Shown: positions 40,196 to 50,158 of the stretch, piece after piece
Layout of the letters: each line of letters opens with the position of its first letter
How positions within the stretch are numbered: the first letter of the stretch is position 1
Assembly (NCBI GenBank): GCA_009829735.1
Contig: CM020620.1
Span: forward strand, 25,394,020-25,458,019
DNA: 64,000 bases
Source of the DNA: Pyropia yezoensis
Lineage: Eukaryota; Rhodophyta; Bangiophyceae; Bangiales; Bangiaceae
Reading direction: 5' to 3'
Program-made: the position numbers and the translations under genes
The notes under the pieces: model-generated
Seen by the model: the letters and a program-made list of their open reading frames with translations, nothing else
Told to the model about the DNA's origin: nothing
The model's database searches: none

Positions 40196-40951
40196 TCACT
40201 GGCGCTCGGTCTGCCACGGGCCGCTGCAGGGGCACCGCCGCCGTCGGCAAGGGGGGCTCAACCTCAGCAGGCAAGGTGACCTGACAAGCCGGTGGTAGTA
40301 CCGGAGCATCGAGGCGCATCGCCACGTCGAGGCCAGGGGGTGGGCGCCTGGCTGAGTGCGGCCGCCGGTCGTCCTGATGAGCAGGCCGCCCGGCAGCGCG
40401 CACGGAGCGCGCCATTCTGTCAGCGGCACGGAGCGCGCCATTCTGTCAGCGTCCCTGTCCACCAAGGGCAGACGCCGCCACACCTCTCGAGTAGCCACCG
40501 ATGCCATGGCCAGCGCGTAGCCGTCAGCAACCGTCTGAACTTCAATGCGAGACAGCACCAGAGACGCCTGCGAGCCGTCATCCGCCGAAGCGGTCGTCAG
40601 ACCGGCCTGGACGAGGGACACTGTGAACGCCCGCAGAGACACGAGTATAGCTCCCGTGATGTGGCGGAGCTCCACAGGTTCCGGGCGTGCGGGGAAGGTC
40701 CCACCAGCACCGACAGCCGTCACGGCGCCCGCGTTGTGCCACGCCTGGGCGCCCGCGTTGAACCACGCCGTCGCCAGGTCGGCGGCCACAAAGAGTAGCA
40801 CCAACTCGGGGCTGGTGGGGATGACAGGTAGCATCTCAGCCCACCCTGGAGTACCCCCCAGGATGCCAAAGAAACGAAGATGGCCCACGAGGTCCTCCAT
40901 GGCTTGAAGAAGCGCCCGGAGGGAGGCAGAAGGGCGAGCAAGGTCCGTCAT
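40196..40951 (-). CDS. hypothetical protein, Ala/Leu-rich helical
   Basis: The frame gives 251 aa from the first ATG (MTDLARPSASLRALLQAMEDL). Residues 1-150 are balanced and helical-looking (ELVLLFVAADLATAWFNAG, HITGAILVSLRAFTVSLVQAG, VQTVADGYALAMASVATREVW), with hydrophobic segments that may be membrane helices or a packed bundle. The last ~70 residues become Arg/Cys/Pro-rich, as if the true end were earlier or the frame had shifted. A 26-base tandem duplication at 40395-40446 lies inside the frame and is not a multiple of three, consistent with late disruption of the C-terminus. No family recognised; no cassette immediately upstream. Confidence 0.45.
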   Translation of the reverse strand: MTDLARPSASLRALLQAMEDLVGHLRFFGILGGTPGWAEMLPVIPTSPELVLLFVAADLATAWFNAGAQAWHNAGAVTAVGAGGTFPARPEPVELRHITGAILVSLRAFTVSLVQAGLTTASADDGSQASLVLSRIEVQTVADGYALAMASVATREVWRRLPLVDRDADRMARSVPLTEWRAPCALPGGLLIRTTGGRTQPGAHPLASTWRCASMLRYYHRLVRSPCLLRLSPPCRRRRCPCSGPWQTERQ

Positions 40952-41439
40952 GGCCGGTGAACGGAGCCGCACAGGCGGGGAGCACCTGACGGCTTCGCGG
41001 GAAGTAGGGGGCGGACCAAGACGGTCTGCAGAGGTTCCAGGCGGCAAGCACGTGACGGCCTCGCGGAGTGTAGGGGGCGGGCCAAGACGTGAAGGTCAGT
41101 GGTCAGTAGAGGTTATGTAGGCGCGGAGAGCCCCCCCCCCTTCCCATTTGAGGCCAGCGCGACCGGAAATCCGAGCACGTGCTCTCCTGGTTTTTTCCGA
41201 CTGGATTCGGACCAGGTGACCTGCGCAGCACTGCTTATCGATTGGAAGGGACCGGAGGGAAGTTGAAAGATCGGGCGAGGGCTACTGCGGCCGCGGGCCT
41301 GCCGGCAGGCTTCGCCCGCCCCCCCTGCGCACCAGCGCGGGTGTCGCCGCCCCGGCGGGCACGAAGCAGAAAAAACGAGCTCGTGGACCCCCCCCCGGCC
41401 TCCCCTTCCCCCAATGCAGCGACCACAGTGGCCTCCATG
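40952..41439. other. spacer with a 64-base direct repeat
   Basis: TGACGGC(T/C)TCGCGG...GTAGGGGGCGG(A/G)CCAAGACG occurs at 40987 and 41051. Otherwise no gene; the helicase stop codon lies at the right edge. Confidence 0.45.
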
Positions 41440-44400
41440 TCACAAGCACCCTGGCGCGGGGCGCCCCTGCTGGTGCCCCCCCCGCCCAGTGGGTACATAG
41501 CTCACACGCACGAGATTCGCTCCGCCCCACCGACCGCTCAAGACTCCCGCCCACCACGCATCCCACGGAGTGTTTGACTGTGCCACATAGTCCATGTCCC
41601 CAACAACGTGGAGATGTGCCTCTGCGCGCGACAGCATAACGTTCATGCGGCGCCTATCCCCGGTAAAGCGCATCATGCGACTCCGTGTCTGTTGGTCGTC
41701 TCTGGGGATTGAGCGGGCAAGTGACAAGAACACACAATCCACGGAAGCTCCCTGGGAGCCGTCCACGGTTGCCACGTCCACAGTGTACTTGTAGGGCGTC
41801 TGCTGTGGGCGACGGATGGTCGCACGCACTCGCCGCACAGCCGCGTCGAGCAACCGCCGCTGTGCCGTGTACGGGCTCAGCACGAGTACGCGTAGGTCAC
41901 CCATAGGATGGGACGCCCAGCCACGCAGAATGTTCCGTAGCTCGTCTTCCACTACGCGCACCTCCACCAGGTTCGAAACACCCTTGGTATCTGGATTGAA
42001 GTCCTCTTGCCGATCTTGGGGTGGTAGCTGGGAGGTGCTGGTAATCTCAAGCGGCCTCCGAGACGCGCGTACCAGCCAGTCGGGCCGTAGGGGTACAGCA
42101 TTGTCCCATGACGCCTTGTTCCCCATCATACCAGCGCCAACAGGGATTGAGGAGTAAAACAGGCCCCTCACTATCGTCCAAAAAATCGGTCGCAGTCGAT
42201 GCTGGTGAGTGAGGGTGAGCTGCGGGTGGTCCCGCTGGAGACGCTCAAACACGCTGTCGCCCATTGCGATGAGGTCGCCGGTGTACCGCATCCCACTGCT
42301 CGGCGGCAACTGTGCGGGGTCGCCCATAAACACCACACAGCGCGTCATCCTCGCGGCCTCATCGCCACCCTCTCCGGCAGCCCGGACGACAGCAGACACG
42401 GCCGCAGGGATGCTTGTCGAAGCCGCCTCGTCCACGATGATGACATGGTAGCCAAGGTCACCGATGGCGTTCCCCGTCGAGGTGGCGGTAGTAGTCACCA
42501 CAATAGGAGCACCCTGAGCGACTTGCGAATGCAGTCGCCGCACCGACTTCTTGACGGCCGCATTCGCCTCCACGAGTTCATCCCCTGCCGCTTGTGCGTC
42601 ACGGACGCTGGTTGGGTCATTCGAGCCGGAAGCTCCCAAGCTCTGGAGCAAGGCCTCATGGGCTGCCGCTGCCGCCTCCTGTCGCCTGACCACGTCGGGG
42701 TAGACGCGAGGTAGTAGGTCCTTGACAACAGCGTCAATGTGCGTGGCGGCGATCGGATCGCCCTTTGGTGGTGCCTGCCCGACTCGCAACAGTACTGGCA
42801 TCCGGGCCCCCGCCACAGAACCAAACGCCTGTGACAGGCTTTTCAGGTAACGCCGACCCCAGTCATGACGTTCCAGGAGCGCGTGAAGGGACAGCAGCGC
42901 CGACACAATCTGGTCACATGCGGCATTGGTCCTCGACACCAGCAGCAGCCTTGTCATGATCGGCCCCCCGCCTCCACACCCACAGCCGCGCCGAATTAGC
43001 TCCATGGCAACCCCCAGAATGGTCCGCGTCTTGCCCGTGCCTGGTGGACCCGTCACGAGTACACAGGAGACACGGGGCCCGCCAAAAGCATCTGCGACAG
43101 TCCGCACGACTCCCAGCTGGGACTCGTCCAGCTCGACCGATATGTCCAGAGGGGGGGGGGGCGGCGGAGGTGGCGGCAGAGGTTGGGCGTTCGGCCACGG
43201 CTCTAGTATGACCGATGACGACGTGCCTGGGACAACAACAGACGACGCTCCCGTCGGTACCGGTGGCTCAAGGCTTTCCCGTATGGTGCGTGGCAATCGC
43301 ATCCATTCTCCGAGGCCACTGTACTCGCGCCAGTCAGAGACGATGCTCATCGACAGGGTCACGACCACAAGCCCTGCCATTTTGGTGGCACAGGGTAGTA
43401 GGTGGGCGTCCGTTCGCCGTACAGAAAACCACAGCGGCGTCGCCTTTGTGCTGCCAGAGCCACGGCCCTGCAGGGCGGTGCCCTTTGTCACTGCCTCGCG
43501 GCTCACACACACCGCATCAATGGAGGTGCTGTAGGTACCGCGGGTCTCCTTCCCGCCCTTGTTCCCGTCGACATTGGCGTCTGGGACCGGGACCCAGATA
43601 TTGCAAAGATCCCCCGGGGAGGCATTCGCCGCGTACGTTGGTTGCCGTATGCGACGGTCATTGTCATCGCCGTCATCGTCGGCTGACTCGTCCGCGCGCA
43701 TCTGGAGGGGGTGCTCTTGTACGAGGATGAGCACGTCCACCGTCCCTGCTTGTTCGGCCTCGGTGTGGGTAGCCGCCAACGCGAGCGAGCGGCCATAGAG
43801 AGCGTAGAGATGCGCCGTGGGTGCCTGGACCGAGACAGGGCGGCCGCGGGGACCGCGATCACCACCGTCCTTCCAGAACATCTCATCGGCGACTGTGGAG
43901 ACTGTCAAACTGGCCTTGGTTGTCACCAGCCGCAGCACGCGGCGCCGCCACTCGGCCGCCGATCCGGTCGCGTCCTCCGCGTCCTCCCCATCATCCAGGA
44001 GACTGGAAGAGGCCGTTTTCCATGACGACGTTGAGGTCAACAGGGCGCAGACGCCCATTGCTTTGCGTTGCGCCAGGCGTCCTGACAGTTCCGGGAGGTC
44101 GCCGACGTCTGTCAGTTCGCGTGGTGTGCTCGACCCTCCTCCGTCTGCTGCCCCGGGCTGCCCACCAGCCACTGGCACGGTACCACCGCGCACTGGGTGC
44201 GCCGTCGAACCATGTGTAAGGTCAACACCCCGTACATTGAAGGCTTGCGCCGACGCTGACTCTGGAGGTAGAGCCACAAGTCCCGCTTCCTCATCGTCAT
44301 CAATAATCTCAATGGGGTCTCCCATTGTACCTGACCCGCTTGTCCGCACACGTCCAGGCCCGCGCGTGTGCGCATGCACATGCCGCGCGGCATCGGTGCC

Positions 44401-46944
44401 GCTGCCGCCGCGATGACGAGCTCCTTGACCCCCGTCGAGGTTGCCTATAATCTCATGGACGGTGGAGCGCAGTTCTCGCAAGTCCCGACTGACCTTGCCG
44501 TGAAACAGGGTGCGCTGCACGTTGGTCAGCACATGCAACAGCGCCGCGCCACCAACCAGCAGCTGCCCACGGTCGTGCGCCTGTAGCAGGCGGCTGGTAG
44601 TGCTGGCCATCGTAGTTCTTGACACTGACAATGTGGCTGGTACGCCACGCTGGCCGCGTCGCCCGACCGCGGTCCAGTAAAACTCGGCGGCGGTTGCGGC
44701 TTCCCGGGCCACGGTACCGGGGCCACCAAAGGCTAGGCACCACACCCACGGCAGGGAGTCGAACCAGGCGTCCGCCACAGCCCTCTTGAACGCCCTGTGC
44801 TCGGGGCGTTCCCACGCTTCGGACGCCAAGAAGCAAACGCAGCGCAGTAGCAGGCGCCGCAGGTTCCTGATGACAGACGCCGGGGTCCTTGCAGGTATTC
44901 TACCGCGACCTTCGTCGAGTAGACGTGCCAGGATTTGAACCAAGCGGGTTCGCGCGCCACGGCTACCAGTGGAAGCCAAGGTGGTGGCGTCACCCATCGG
45001 TAGGGCGGCCACGAATGCGTCACAGGACCGAACAAACGCCGTACAGACTGCAAGCGATTGTAGGGGCGTTGACTCCTCGGATGGTAGGTCACGTGCGGCT
45101 GCAACGTGCACCAGGCGAAGGGCAGCGTCCAGGGCCAAGGCAAAGATAAAGAGCGGGCCGGTTGTCGGGTAGAGCTCTTGATCACCTTGTACTGTGGCCT
45201 CATCCGCGGCCGTCATCCTGGCAACGCTCTTGCACAGTCGAAGTAGAACGTCTGGGGACCACGACCGTCGCTCGTCATCCGCCCTCTTCGAATCCTCCGG
45301 TACCATGTCAATCGAAGAATTATCTGGGTCGTACCAACTTGTCAGCTGGCACATCACGTGCCTTGCGCCCTTCCGCAATGACTTGTCCGTTGACAATAGT
45401 AGACCGAGCCCGGTGCCGGCAAGGGTATACACAGCGGCCGACAAGTGAGTAACGACTTCGTCGTTCTCCTCGAGGGAGGGGTTGCACAAAACGGCAGTAA
45501 CACCACGGAGAAGCTGCGAAACATACGCAACGACAGCTGCGCTCCACGACCCAAACCCGGGGATCTCCGTAGGGGTAGCAGCCGGCACAAACGCGAGGAT
45601 CCCTGGTAAGGAAAGCATCTCGCACATGGACGGACGAACAACCATGGCAAGTGCACGGGCGGCCGGGCCATGGGCGTCTTGGTCCGTTGCACCGTGCATG
45701 GATGTCGACATGGCCTGGGACATCTCACGCCAAACGCCCGTGCACAACTTGACGCGAGAATTTGGTAGATGAGACTCGCCGACGGAGTCGCCCGTCCGTG
45801 CCAGAGCGCGGTGGACCACTCTCGATGAGTCTTCGGTCACAAACGCAGCCAGAGCGTCCGTCGCCGCCGCCGACGACCAACAGCCCGAGCACCATGCCAA
45901 CGACAGAAAGCGGAGGATATCACCCGCACCTACGTAGTCCTCAACAAGCGTCCCATTTCTCAAGCCGGACAAGAGGAGGAGACACACAGCCTCCACTACA
46001 GACTCGCCCACAAAACCGGGCGCGGTCGGTAGGGGCTGGCGCGCCTGGTCACCCGCACCGCTCGCACGGGGCAGCAGCGGGACGTCGGGCTGGTCCACGC
46101 GCCGCCCCCGGGCCCCGGTCGGTAGCCCGCTCGTGGTGGTGGTGGTGGGGGTGGTGGTGGCACAGACAGCCAACACCGACAGTTGGGCCCCCGTTACCCA
46201 GGCGTCCGGGTGGGTGACAGGCAGGACCATGGCGGACAGCAGCGGGGCGACAACATTGGCCGGCAGGGTCAGGACGGGCGCACCCCCGGCGCTGCGCAGG
46301 GCCGTGCACAGGGCACGCGAAAAGATGCTCATCACATCTGGCCGATCCGCAACCGGCCACACAAGTGCGCGCAGCTTAAGAACCGTTGCCGACGCCACGA
46401 CGGGGTCGACCGGGAGGTCCTTGTGCGGTGCGATTAGGCGCACAGCCACCGCTGTCGCCCGCTCAACGGCCCCCAACAGCGAGGCCCTGGGGGGGCTTGC
46501 CCCCCCCCAAAAAAACGTCCTACACGTATCGGCAACGAGCGAGTCCAGCAGCTGTGCGTCGGCGTCACGGGTACTGTTCGCAGCGTGGAGGGAAGCTTCG
46601 CCGGTTGCTGCCGCTGCTTCTGCTACAGGTACAGTGGCAGGTGCGGGGAGGGAAGCTTCGCCGGTTGCTGCCGCTGCTTCTGCTACAGGTACTGCGACTG
46701 GTGCGGGGAGGGAAGCTTCGCCGGTTGCCGCCGCTGCTTCTGCTACGGGTACTGCGACTGGTACTGTTGCCACCATACGACCGGGAATATTCCCGTGGGA
46801 GGCGAAAGGCGCTCGGAGGGTGGCTGGCACGGGTGGGGCATCGGCACCCGTAATGCCCCCTGCGCCCACAGTAGTTGGGGTGGAGGTGGTACGCCGGACA
46901 CCGTCCCGGGAACCCGCGTCCTCGTTCTCGTCCTGGAACTCCAT
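41440..46944 (-). CDS. superfamily 1 helicase, Upf1/Sen1-like, intronless
   Basis: ATP-dependent nucleic-acid helicase. From the ATG at 46944 (MEFQDENEDAG) the frame gives 1834 aa. SF1 motifs lie in the last third: Walker A GPPGTGKTRTI ~1299, motif II VDEAAST ~1501, motif III GDPAQLPPS, the LTHQHRL block, motif V VDGSQGASVD and motif VI RRMNVMLSRAEAHLHVVGD near the end. This set is that of Upf1/SMUBP2/Senataxin helicases, not UvrD or Pif1. The ~1290-residue N-terminus has three 20-residue copies of VPVAEAAAATGEASLPAP, then long helical text with no domain I can name; Upf1-type CH zinc residues are not evident. An acidic linker (EIIDDDEEAG) lies mid-protein. The frame remains open through cassette f to 47157 without an ATG. 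Cellular role unknown. Confidence 0.9.
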   Translation of the reverse strand: MEFQDENEDAGSRDGVRRTTSTPTTVGAGGITGADAPPVPATLRAPFASHGNIPGRMVATVPVAVPVAEAAAATGEASLPAPVAVPVAEAAAATGEASLPAPATVPVAEAAAATGEASLHAANSTRDADAQLLDSLVADTCRTFFWGGASPPRASLLGAVERATAVAVRLIAPHKDLPVDPVVASATVLKLRALVWPVADRPDVMSIFSRALCTALRSAGGAPVLTLPANVVAPLLSAMVLPVTHPDAWVTGAQLSVLAVCATTTPTTTTTSGLPTGARGRRVDQPDVPLLPRASGAGDQARQPLPTAPGFVGESVVEAVCLLLLSGLRNGTLVEDYVGAGDILRFLSLAWCSGCWSSAAATDALAAFVTEDSSRVVHRALARTGDSVGESHLPNSRVKLCTGVWREMSQAMSTSMHGATDQDAHGPAARALAMVVRPSMCEMLSLPGILAFVPAATPTEIPGFGSWSAAVVAYVSQLLRGVTAVLCNPSLEENDEVVTHLSAAVYTLAGTGLGLLLSTDKSLRKGARHVMCQLTSWYDPDNSSIDMVPEDSKRADDERRSWSPDVLLRLCKSVARMTAADEATVQGDQELYPTTGPLFIFALALDAALRLVHVAAARDLPSEESTPLQSLAVCTAFVRSCDAFVAALPMGDATTLASTGSRGARTRLVQILARLLDEGRGRIPARTPASVIRNLRRLLLRCVCFLASEAWERPEHRAFKRAVADAWFDSLPWVWCLAFGGPGTVAREAATAAEFYWTAVGRRGQRGVPATLSVSRTTMASTTSRLLQAHDRGQLLVGGAALLHVLTNVQRTLFHGKVSRDLRELRSTVHEIIGNLDGGQGARHRGGSGTDAARHVHAHTRGPGRVRTSGSGTMGDPIEIIDDDEEAGLVALPPESASAQAFNVRGVDLTHGSTAHPVRGGTVPVAGGQPGAADGGGSSTPRELTDVGDLPELSGRLAQRKAMGVCALLTSTSSWKTASSSLLDDGEDAEDATGSAAEWRRRVLRLVTTKASLTVSTVADEMFWKDGGDRGPRGRPVSVQAPTAHLYALYGRSLALAATHTEAEQAGTVDVLILVQEHPLQMRADESADDDGDDNDRRIRQPTYAANASPGDLCNIWVPVPDANVDGNKGGKETRGTYSTSIDAVCVSREAVTKGTALQGRGSGSTKATPLWFSVRRTDAHLLPCATKMAGLVVVTLSMSIVSDWREYSGLGEWMRLPRTIRESLEPPVPTGASSVVVPGTSSSVILEPWPNAQPLPPPPPPPPPLDISVELDESQLGVVRTVADAFGGPRVSCVLVTGPPGTGKTRTILGVAMELIRRGCGCGGGGPIMTRLLLVSRTNAACDQIVSALLSLHALLERHDWGRRYLKSLSQAFGSVAGARMPVLLRVGQAPPKGDPIAATHIDAVVKDLLPRVYPDVVRRQEAAAAAHEALLQSLGASGSNDPTSVRDAQAAGDELVEANAAVKKSVRRLHSQVAQGAPIVVTTTATSTGNAIGDLGYHVIIVDEAASTSIPAAVSAVVRAAGEGGDEAARMTRCVVFMGDPAQLPPSSGMRYTGDLIAMGDSVFERLQRDHPQLTLTHQHRLRPIFWTIVRGLFYSSIPVGAGMMGNKASWDNAVPLRPDWLVRASRRPLEITSTSQLPPQDRQEDFNPDTKGVSNLVEVRVVEDELRNILRGWASHPMGDLRVLVLSPYTAQRRLLDAAVRRVRATIRRPQQTPYKYTVDVATVDGSQGASVDCVFLSLARSIPRDDQQTRSRMMRFTGDRRRMNVMLSRAEAHLHVVGDMDYVAQSNTPWDAWWAGVLSGRWGGANLVRVSYVPTGRGGHQQGRPAPGCL
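46561..46760. repeat. 60-base in-frame tandem repeat in the helicase gene
   Basis: Three copies of GGGAGGGAAGCTTCGCCGGT...GCTGCTTCTGCTAC(A/G)GGTAC at exact 60-base spacing, encoding 20-residue units on the minus strand. Copies are almost identical, so the duplication is recent. Confidence 0.92.
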
Positions 46945-47079
46945 CAAAGATCCAGGTGTGCAGGTTCCAGGCGCACAGTGCCACACGGGCCGCCCCGCAC
47001 CCCCGGCCCTACCAGCAACGAAGACGACGACCAGGTGCACAGGGGGCACACACGCCCACCGGAAAAGGGACAAAAGCAG

Positions 47080-47225
47080 TGGGAGAGGGGGGGAAGGAGA
47101 GGGCAAGAGCGGTGGGCGGGCGGGAAGAGGCAGACGAGGGGCAACCGGTCCCCGCACAGGGCGTCACCAGTTGAGGGCCACCTCTAGCCTGCCTCTCCCC
47201 ACGCACGCACGCACCGCTCTATACC
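47080..47225 (-). repeat. leader cassette, copy f, directly upstream of the SF1 helicase
   Basis: Core GGGGAGAGGCAGGCTAGAGG through the pyrimidine tract (CTCTTGCCCTCTCCTTCCCC), sense to the helicase, ending ~135 bases before its ATG. Left of the core GGGTATAGAGCGGTGCGTGC is present, but the homopolymer and GTAAGAAG donor are absent. Between cassette and ATG, AG dinucleotides (e.g. GGTAGGG near 47008) could be acceptors. Confidence 0.85.
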
Positions 47226-47986
47226 CAGCGGTAGCAGCATGAGTGCAAGCTAAAAGCGCGCAGGGCACAGGCGCGCCGAGGGTCGATTGTCGGTACATAG
47301 TGGAAGTGGTGCGACGAGTCCTCCTTTCCCTGGAAACATTGCGTTGCAATGAAATTCCGTCAACGCCGTTGAGCCCATTCACTGTCAACAGACATCAGCG
47401 AGGGAGTCGGTCTGACTGTCAGACACTCGGCAAGCCAAGCGGCAGCAAGGCGATTTGGGCACGCTCGTCTCCGGCGGGTCGCGGGCGCCGTCACCACCCG
47501 AATGACCCTGTGGAAGGCGGCCGCAGCGCAAGCAAGGCGCGAGGATGATGATACGGTCATTAGACATCTAATCGTCCCCTCAATGGGCGCGCGCACCTTT
47601 AGTGATGATGCCAGCACACCCAGGAAAGAGCGGACTCCTGGGTGAAAATGCACACATCTCATTGGTGTAGAACCCACACCCTCCCCCCCGTGCGCGTGTG
47701 CGTGGCCCGCAAGGAACCTTCGCACACGAGCGGGCGCGCGCGCGCGCTCGTCTACGATTCCCCGCCCCCCGCCCCCACCGCAACCTCCCTTGCTCACTGC
47801 TCTTGCCACTTCCCCCCCCTCTCCCCCTCTCCCCCCCTCGCCCCCTCCCCCTCTTCCATTCGTCTCCTCCGCCTCTCCTCTGCACGCCCTCCCCCCCGTG
47901 CGCGTGTGCGTGGCCCGCAAGGAACGCTCGTCTACGTTTCCCCGCCCCCCGCCCCCACCCCCCCCCCCCCCCCCTCCGATTCTGGC
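47226..47986. other. intergenic, direct repeats
   Basis: Separates divergent cassettes f and g and so should hold promoters for both the helicase and the Ala/Gly repeat gene. GTGCGCGTGTGCGTGGCCCG is repeated at 47691 and 47898 within ~80-base direct repeats that end at the GACAAGGGGAGAGG junction of copy g. C runs at 47807-47850 and 47959-47974. No gene seen. Confidence 0.5.
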
Positions 47987-48090
47987 CAAGACAAGGGGAG
48001 AGGCAGGCTAGAGGTGGCCCTCAACTGGCGACGCCCTGTGCGGGGACCGGTTGCCCCTCGCCTGCCTCTTCCCGCCCGCCCACCGCGCTT
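47987..48090 (+). repeat. leader cassette, copy g
   Basis: Core preceded by GGCCAAGACAAGG instead of the GGCCAAGGTAAGAAG donor; copy k shares this variant. Sense to the gene that starts at 48389. A pyrimidine tract ending CCACCCCCCTAG at 48188 is a candidate acceptor before that start. Confidence 0.85.
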
Positions 48091-48388
48091 GCCCACTTTC
48101 TCCCCTCTCTCCCACCCCCCTCGAGCGTTGCCCTTTTCCCACTCGCCCACCGCGCTTGGCCTCTTTCACCGCCTCTCCCACCCCCCTAGGGCGTTGCGGC
48201 AACGTTCTCTGGCCTCTGTTGGCGTCAACTTGGGGCGGCTCTGGGGGTGTGCCGTGTCTGTCGCCCAATTGGGAGACCCGAGCGGTGGTGGCGGCGGCGG
48301 CCGTGGGTAGGAGGCGACGGTGAACCAGGGGCTGTACCAGCCGCTAGGAGCGGTATCGCTACTGAACCTGCTACCGGTTGATGCTTCG

Positions 48389-49717
48389 ATGAAGCGCCAT
48401 CGAGATTCTTCCTCGGGTACCGTCAGCTTCGACCTGGACCTGTGCCGTGTTCCCGTGGTACGCGAGGCTGTCAAACGCATGGTTGACGTGTGGTGTGATC
48501 GGGTCTTGCGGCAGAACAGTCCTTCGAGGGACGCGTCTGGTGACGCCGGAAGACCTGATCTGCTCCCAGACAATGTTCGATTTGCTCTGGACGTCGCCAT
48601 CTGCAAGAGTCTGCGCCGTGCCTGTACTGTACAACACACCGGGCCGGGGGGTGGCAAACACGCTCGTCCCAGTGGCACAGTTTCTTTTACTGCCACTCGC
48701 TCAGGCGGCGAGGCGGGTACAGCCGGCGGTGAAGCTGCCGCTGTGGCTGGTGCAGCGGCGGGCGCAGCCGGCGGCGAGGCGGACACTGCCACTGTGGGTG
48801 GCGAGGCGGGTACAGCCGGCGGTGAAGCTGCCACTGTAACTGGTGCAGCGGCGGGCGCAGCCGGCGGCGAGGCGGACACTGTCACTCGCTCAGGCGGCGA
48901 GGCGGGCGCAGCCGGCGGTGACACTGCCGCTGCGGCTGGTGCAGCGGCAGGCGCAGTGGTGGGCGCAGCGGCTGGTGCAGGCGGCGGCAAGACAGACGCA
49001 ACTGACAGTGTCACTGTCGCAGCGGCTGGCGCAGTGGTGGGCGCAGCGGCTGGTGCAGGCGGCGGCAAGACAGACGCAACCGACAGTGTCACTGTCGCAG
49101 CGGCTGGCGCAGCGGCGAGCGCAGCCGGTGGCGGGACGGACACCGGTTCGGACGACCAGAAAGATGGTCGTCGACGGCGGAGGGGCGCCCGTCCAAGACA
49201 TCGGGGTACCCGTCGACGAGACCGCCAACGCCACAGACGCAAGGTCGTAATCAGTTGTCTCGACGATGAATTGATAGAACTCAAGGAGCTTATCGAGCGG
49301 CAGACAACGATGATCTCTGGCATGCACCGTCTTCTGGACCAGCAGTCGACGGGGGACGACTCCGCCCGTGCTGGCGGACCCGCGGACGTGGTTTTTCAAG
49401 CCCCGTCTACAGGTACTGCGGGTGGTATTGGTGGCGTTGGCGGCGGCGCGTCCGTGTCTGGTGGGCTGCCCGTCGTATTCAAGGAGTTACTTCGGCTCTG
49501 CAACGAGCTGTGGCACCACAACGTGCATGCACGGAGCCTTTGTAACGAGCCGCCGCTTTCGGAGGGCAGCACGTCGGCGCCGGAAGAAGCGGATGCAGAC
49601 GCGGACGCCCCGCCCCCGGTCCCGCCTCCGGCGGACACTCTGGAAGAAGCGAATGCAGACTCGGACGCCGAGTGGGTGCGGCGGACGGACGCCGGGGACT
49701 CTTCCAGCCATGAGTGA
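48389..49717 (+). CDS. Ala/Gly repeat protein with basic and coiled-coil segments, unknown function
   Basis: 442 aa from the first in-frame ATG (MKRHRDSSS); the open frame upstream lacks an ATG. Residues 1-95 look folded (VSFDLDLCRVPVVREAVKRMVDVW, VRFALDVAICKSLRRAC). Residues ~100-255 are repeats of a (GGEAGTAGGEAATVTGAAAG)-type unit. A strongly basic run (RRRRGARPRHRGTRRRDRQR) at ~270-295 is a likely nuclear localisation or nucleic-acid-binding segment. CLDDELIELKELIERQTTMI then reads as a short coiled coil. The C-terminus has a helix FKELLRLCNELWHHN and an acidic tail. No family recognised. Cassette copy g lies ~300 bases upstream in sense, as for the helicase and the zinc-finger gene. Single exon. 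Confidence 0.6.
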   Translation: MKRHRDSSSGTVSFDLDLCRVPVVREAVKRMVDVWCDRVLRQNSPSRDASGDAGRPDLLPDNVRFALDVAICKSLRRACTVQHTGPGGGKHARPSGTVSFTATRSGGEAGTAGGEAAAVAGAAAGAAGGEADTATVGGEAGTAGGEAATVTGAAAGAAGGEADTVTRSGGEAGAAGGDTAAAAGAAAGAVVGAAAGAGGGKTDATDSVTVAAAGAVVGAAAGAGGGKTDATDSVTVAAAGAAASAAGGGTDTGSDDQKDGRRRRRGARPRHRGTRRRDRQRHRRKVVISCLDDELIELKELIERQTTMISGMHRLLDQQSTGDDSARAGGPADVVFQAPSTGTAGGIGGVGGGASVSGGLPVVFKELLRLCNELWHHNVHARSLCNEPPLSEGSTSAPEEADADADAPPPVPPPADTLEEANADSDAEWVRRTDAGDSSSHE

Positions 49718-49744
49718 GGTATCATTTTGGGCGGGTGCCCCGTG

Positions 49745-49946
49745 CCGCGGACGCCCATCTTGTCGTCCTTTGGGGGCCACGCGGCCCCACCCGCGCATGA
49801 CGAGGGTGGGGTGCATTCTTGTTTTTTTGTCTGTTTGTCTTTACCCCCGCGGACGCCCATCTTGTCCTTTGGGGGCTACGCGGCCCCACCCGCGCATGAC
49901 GAGGGTGGGGTGCATTCTTGTTTTTTTTTGTCTGTTTGTCTTTACC
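49745..49946. repeat. 102-base direct repeat after the Ala/Gly repeat gene
   Basis: Two near-identical units starting CCGCGGACGCCCATCTTGTC at 49745 and 49847, each ending in T7-9/GTCTGTTTGTCTTTACC. Units contain an imperfect palindrome (GGGGGCCACGCGGCCCC). Located ~30 bases past a stop codon, so a duplicated 3' UTR or terminator is possible. Confidence 0.88.
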
Positions 49947-50158
49947 GCAACCCAGACGAATAGAGACACTGTCAATGGCTACATGTGGCGTCGCGCTCGT
50001 CTCTGGTATTTCTTGTGCAGTTTACAGGGCTGACGGGACACTACCGCCACAGCCACCCCGCTCATCCACAGCAGCCACCACCGCCAAGGTACAACAAACC
50101 GCGTCGCGGGCTCCCACGCGGGTGGGCTCCCAGAACCTTGCGCGTGCCTTTTTCATAT

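Noticed and set aside
44925-44945. tRNA B-box-like GGTTCAAATCC on the minus strand (also GGTTCGACTCC near 44762)
   Set aside because: Both lie in the helicase coding frame, and no acceptor stem or A-box pairing can be drawn.
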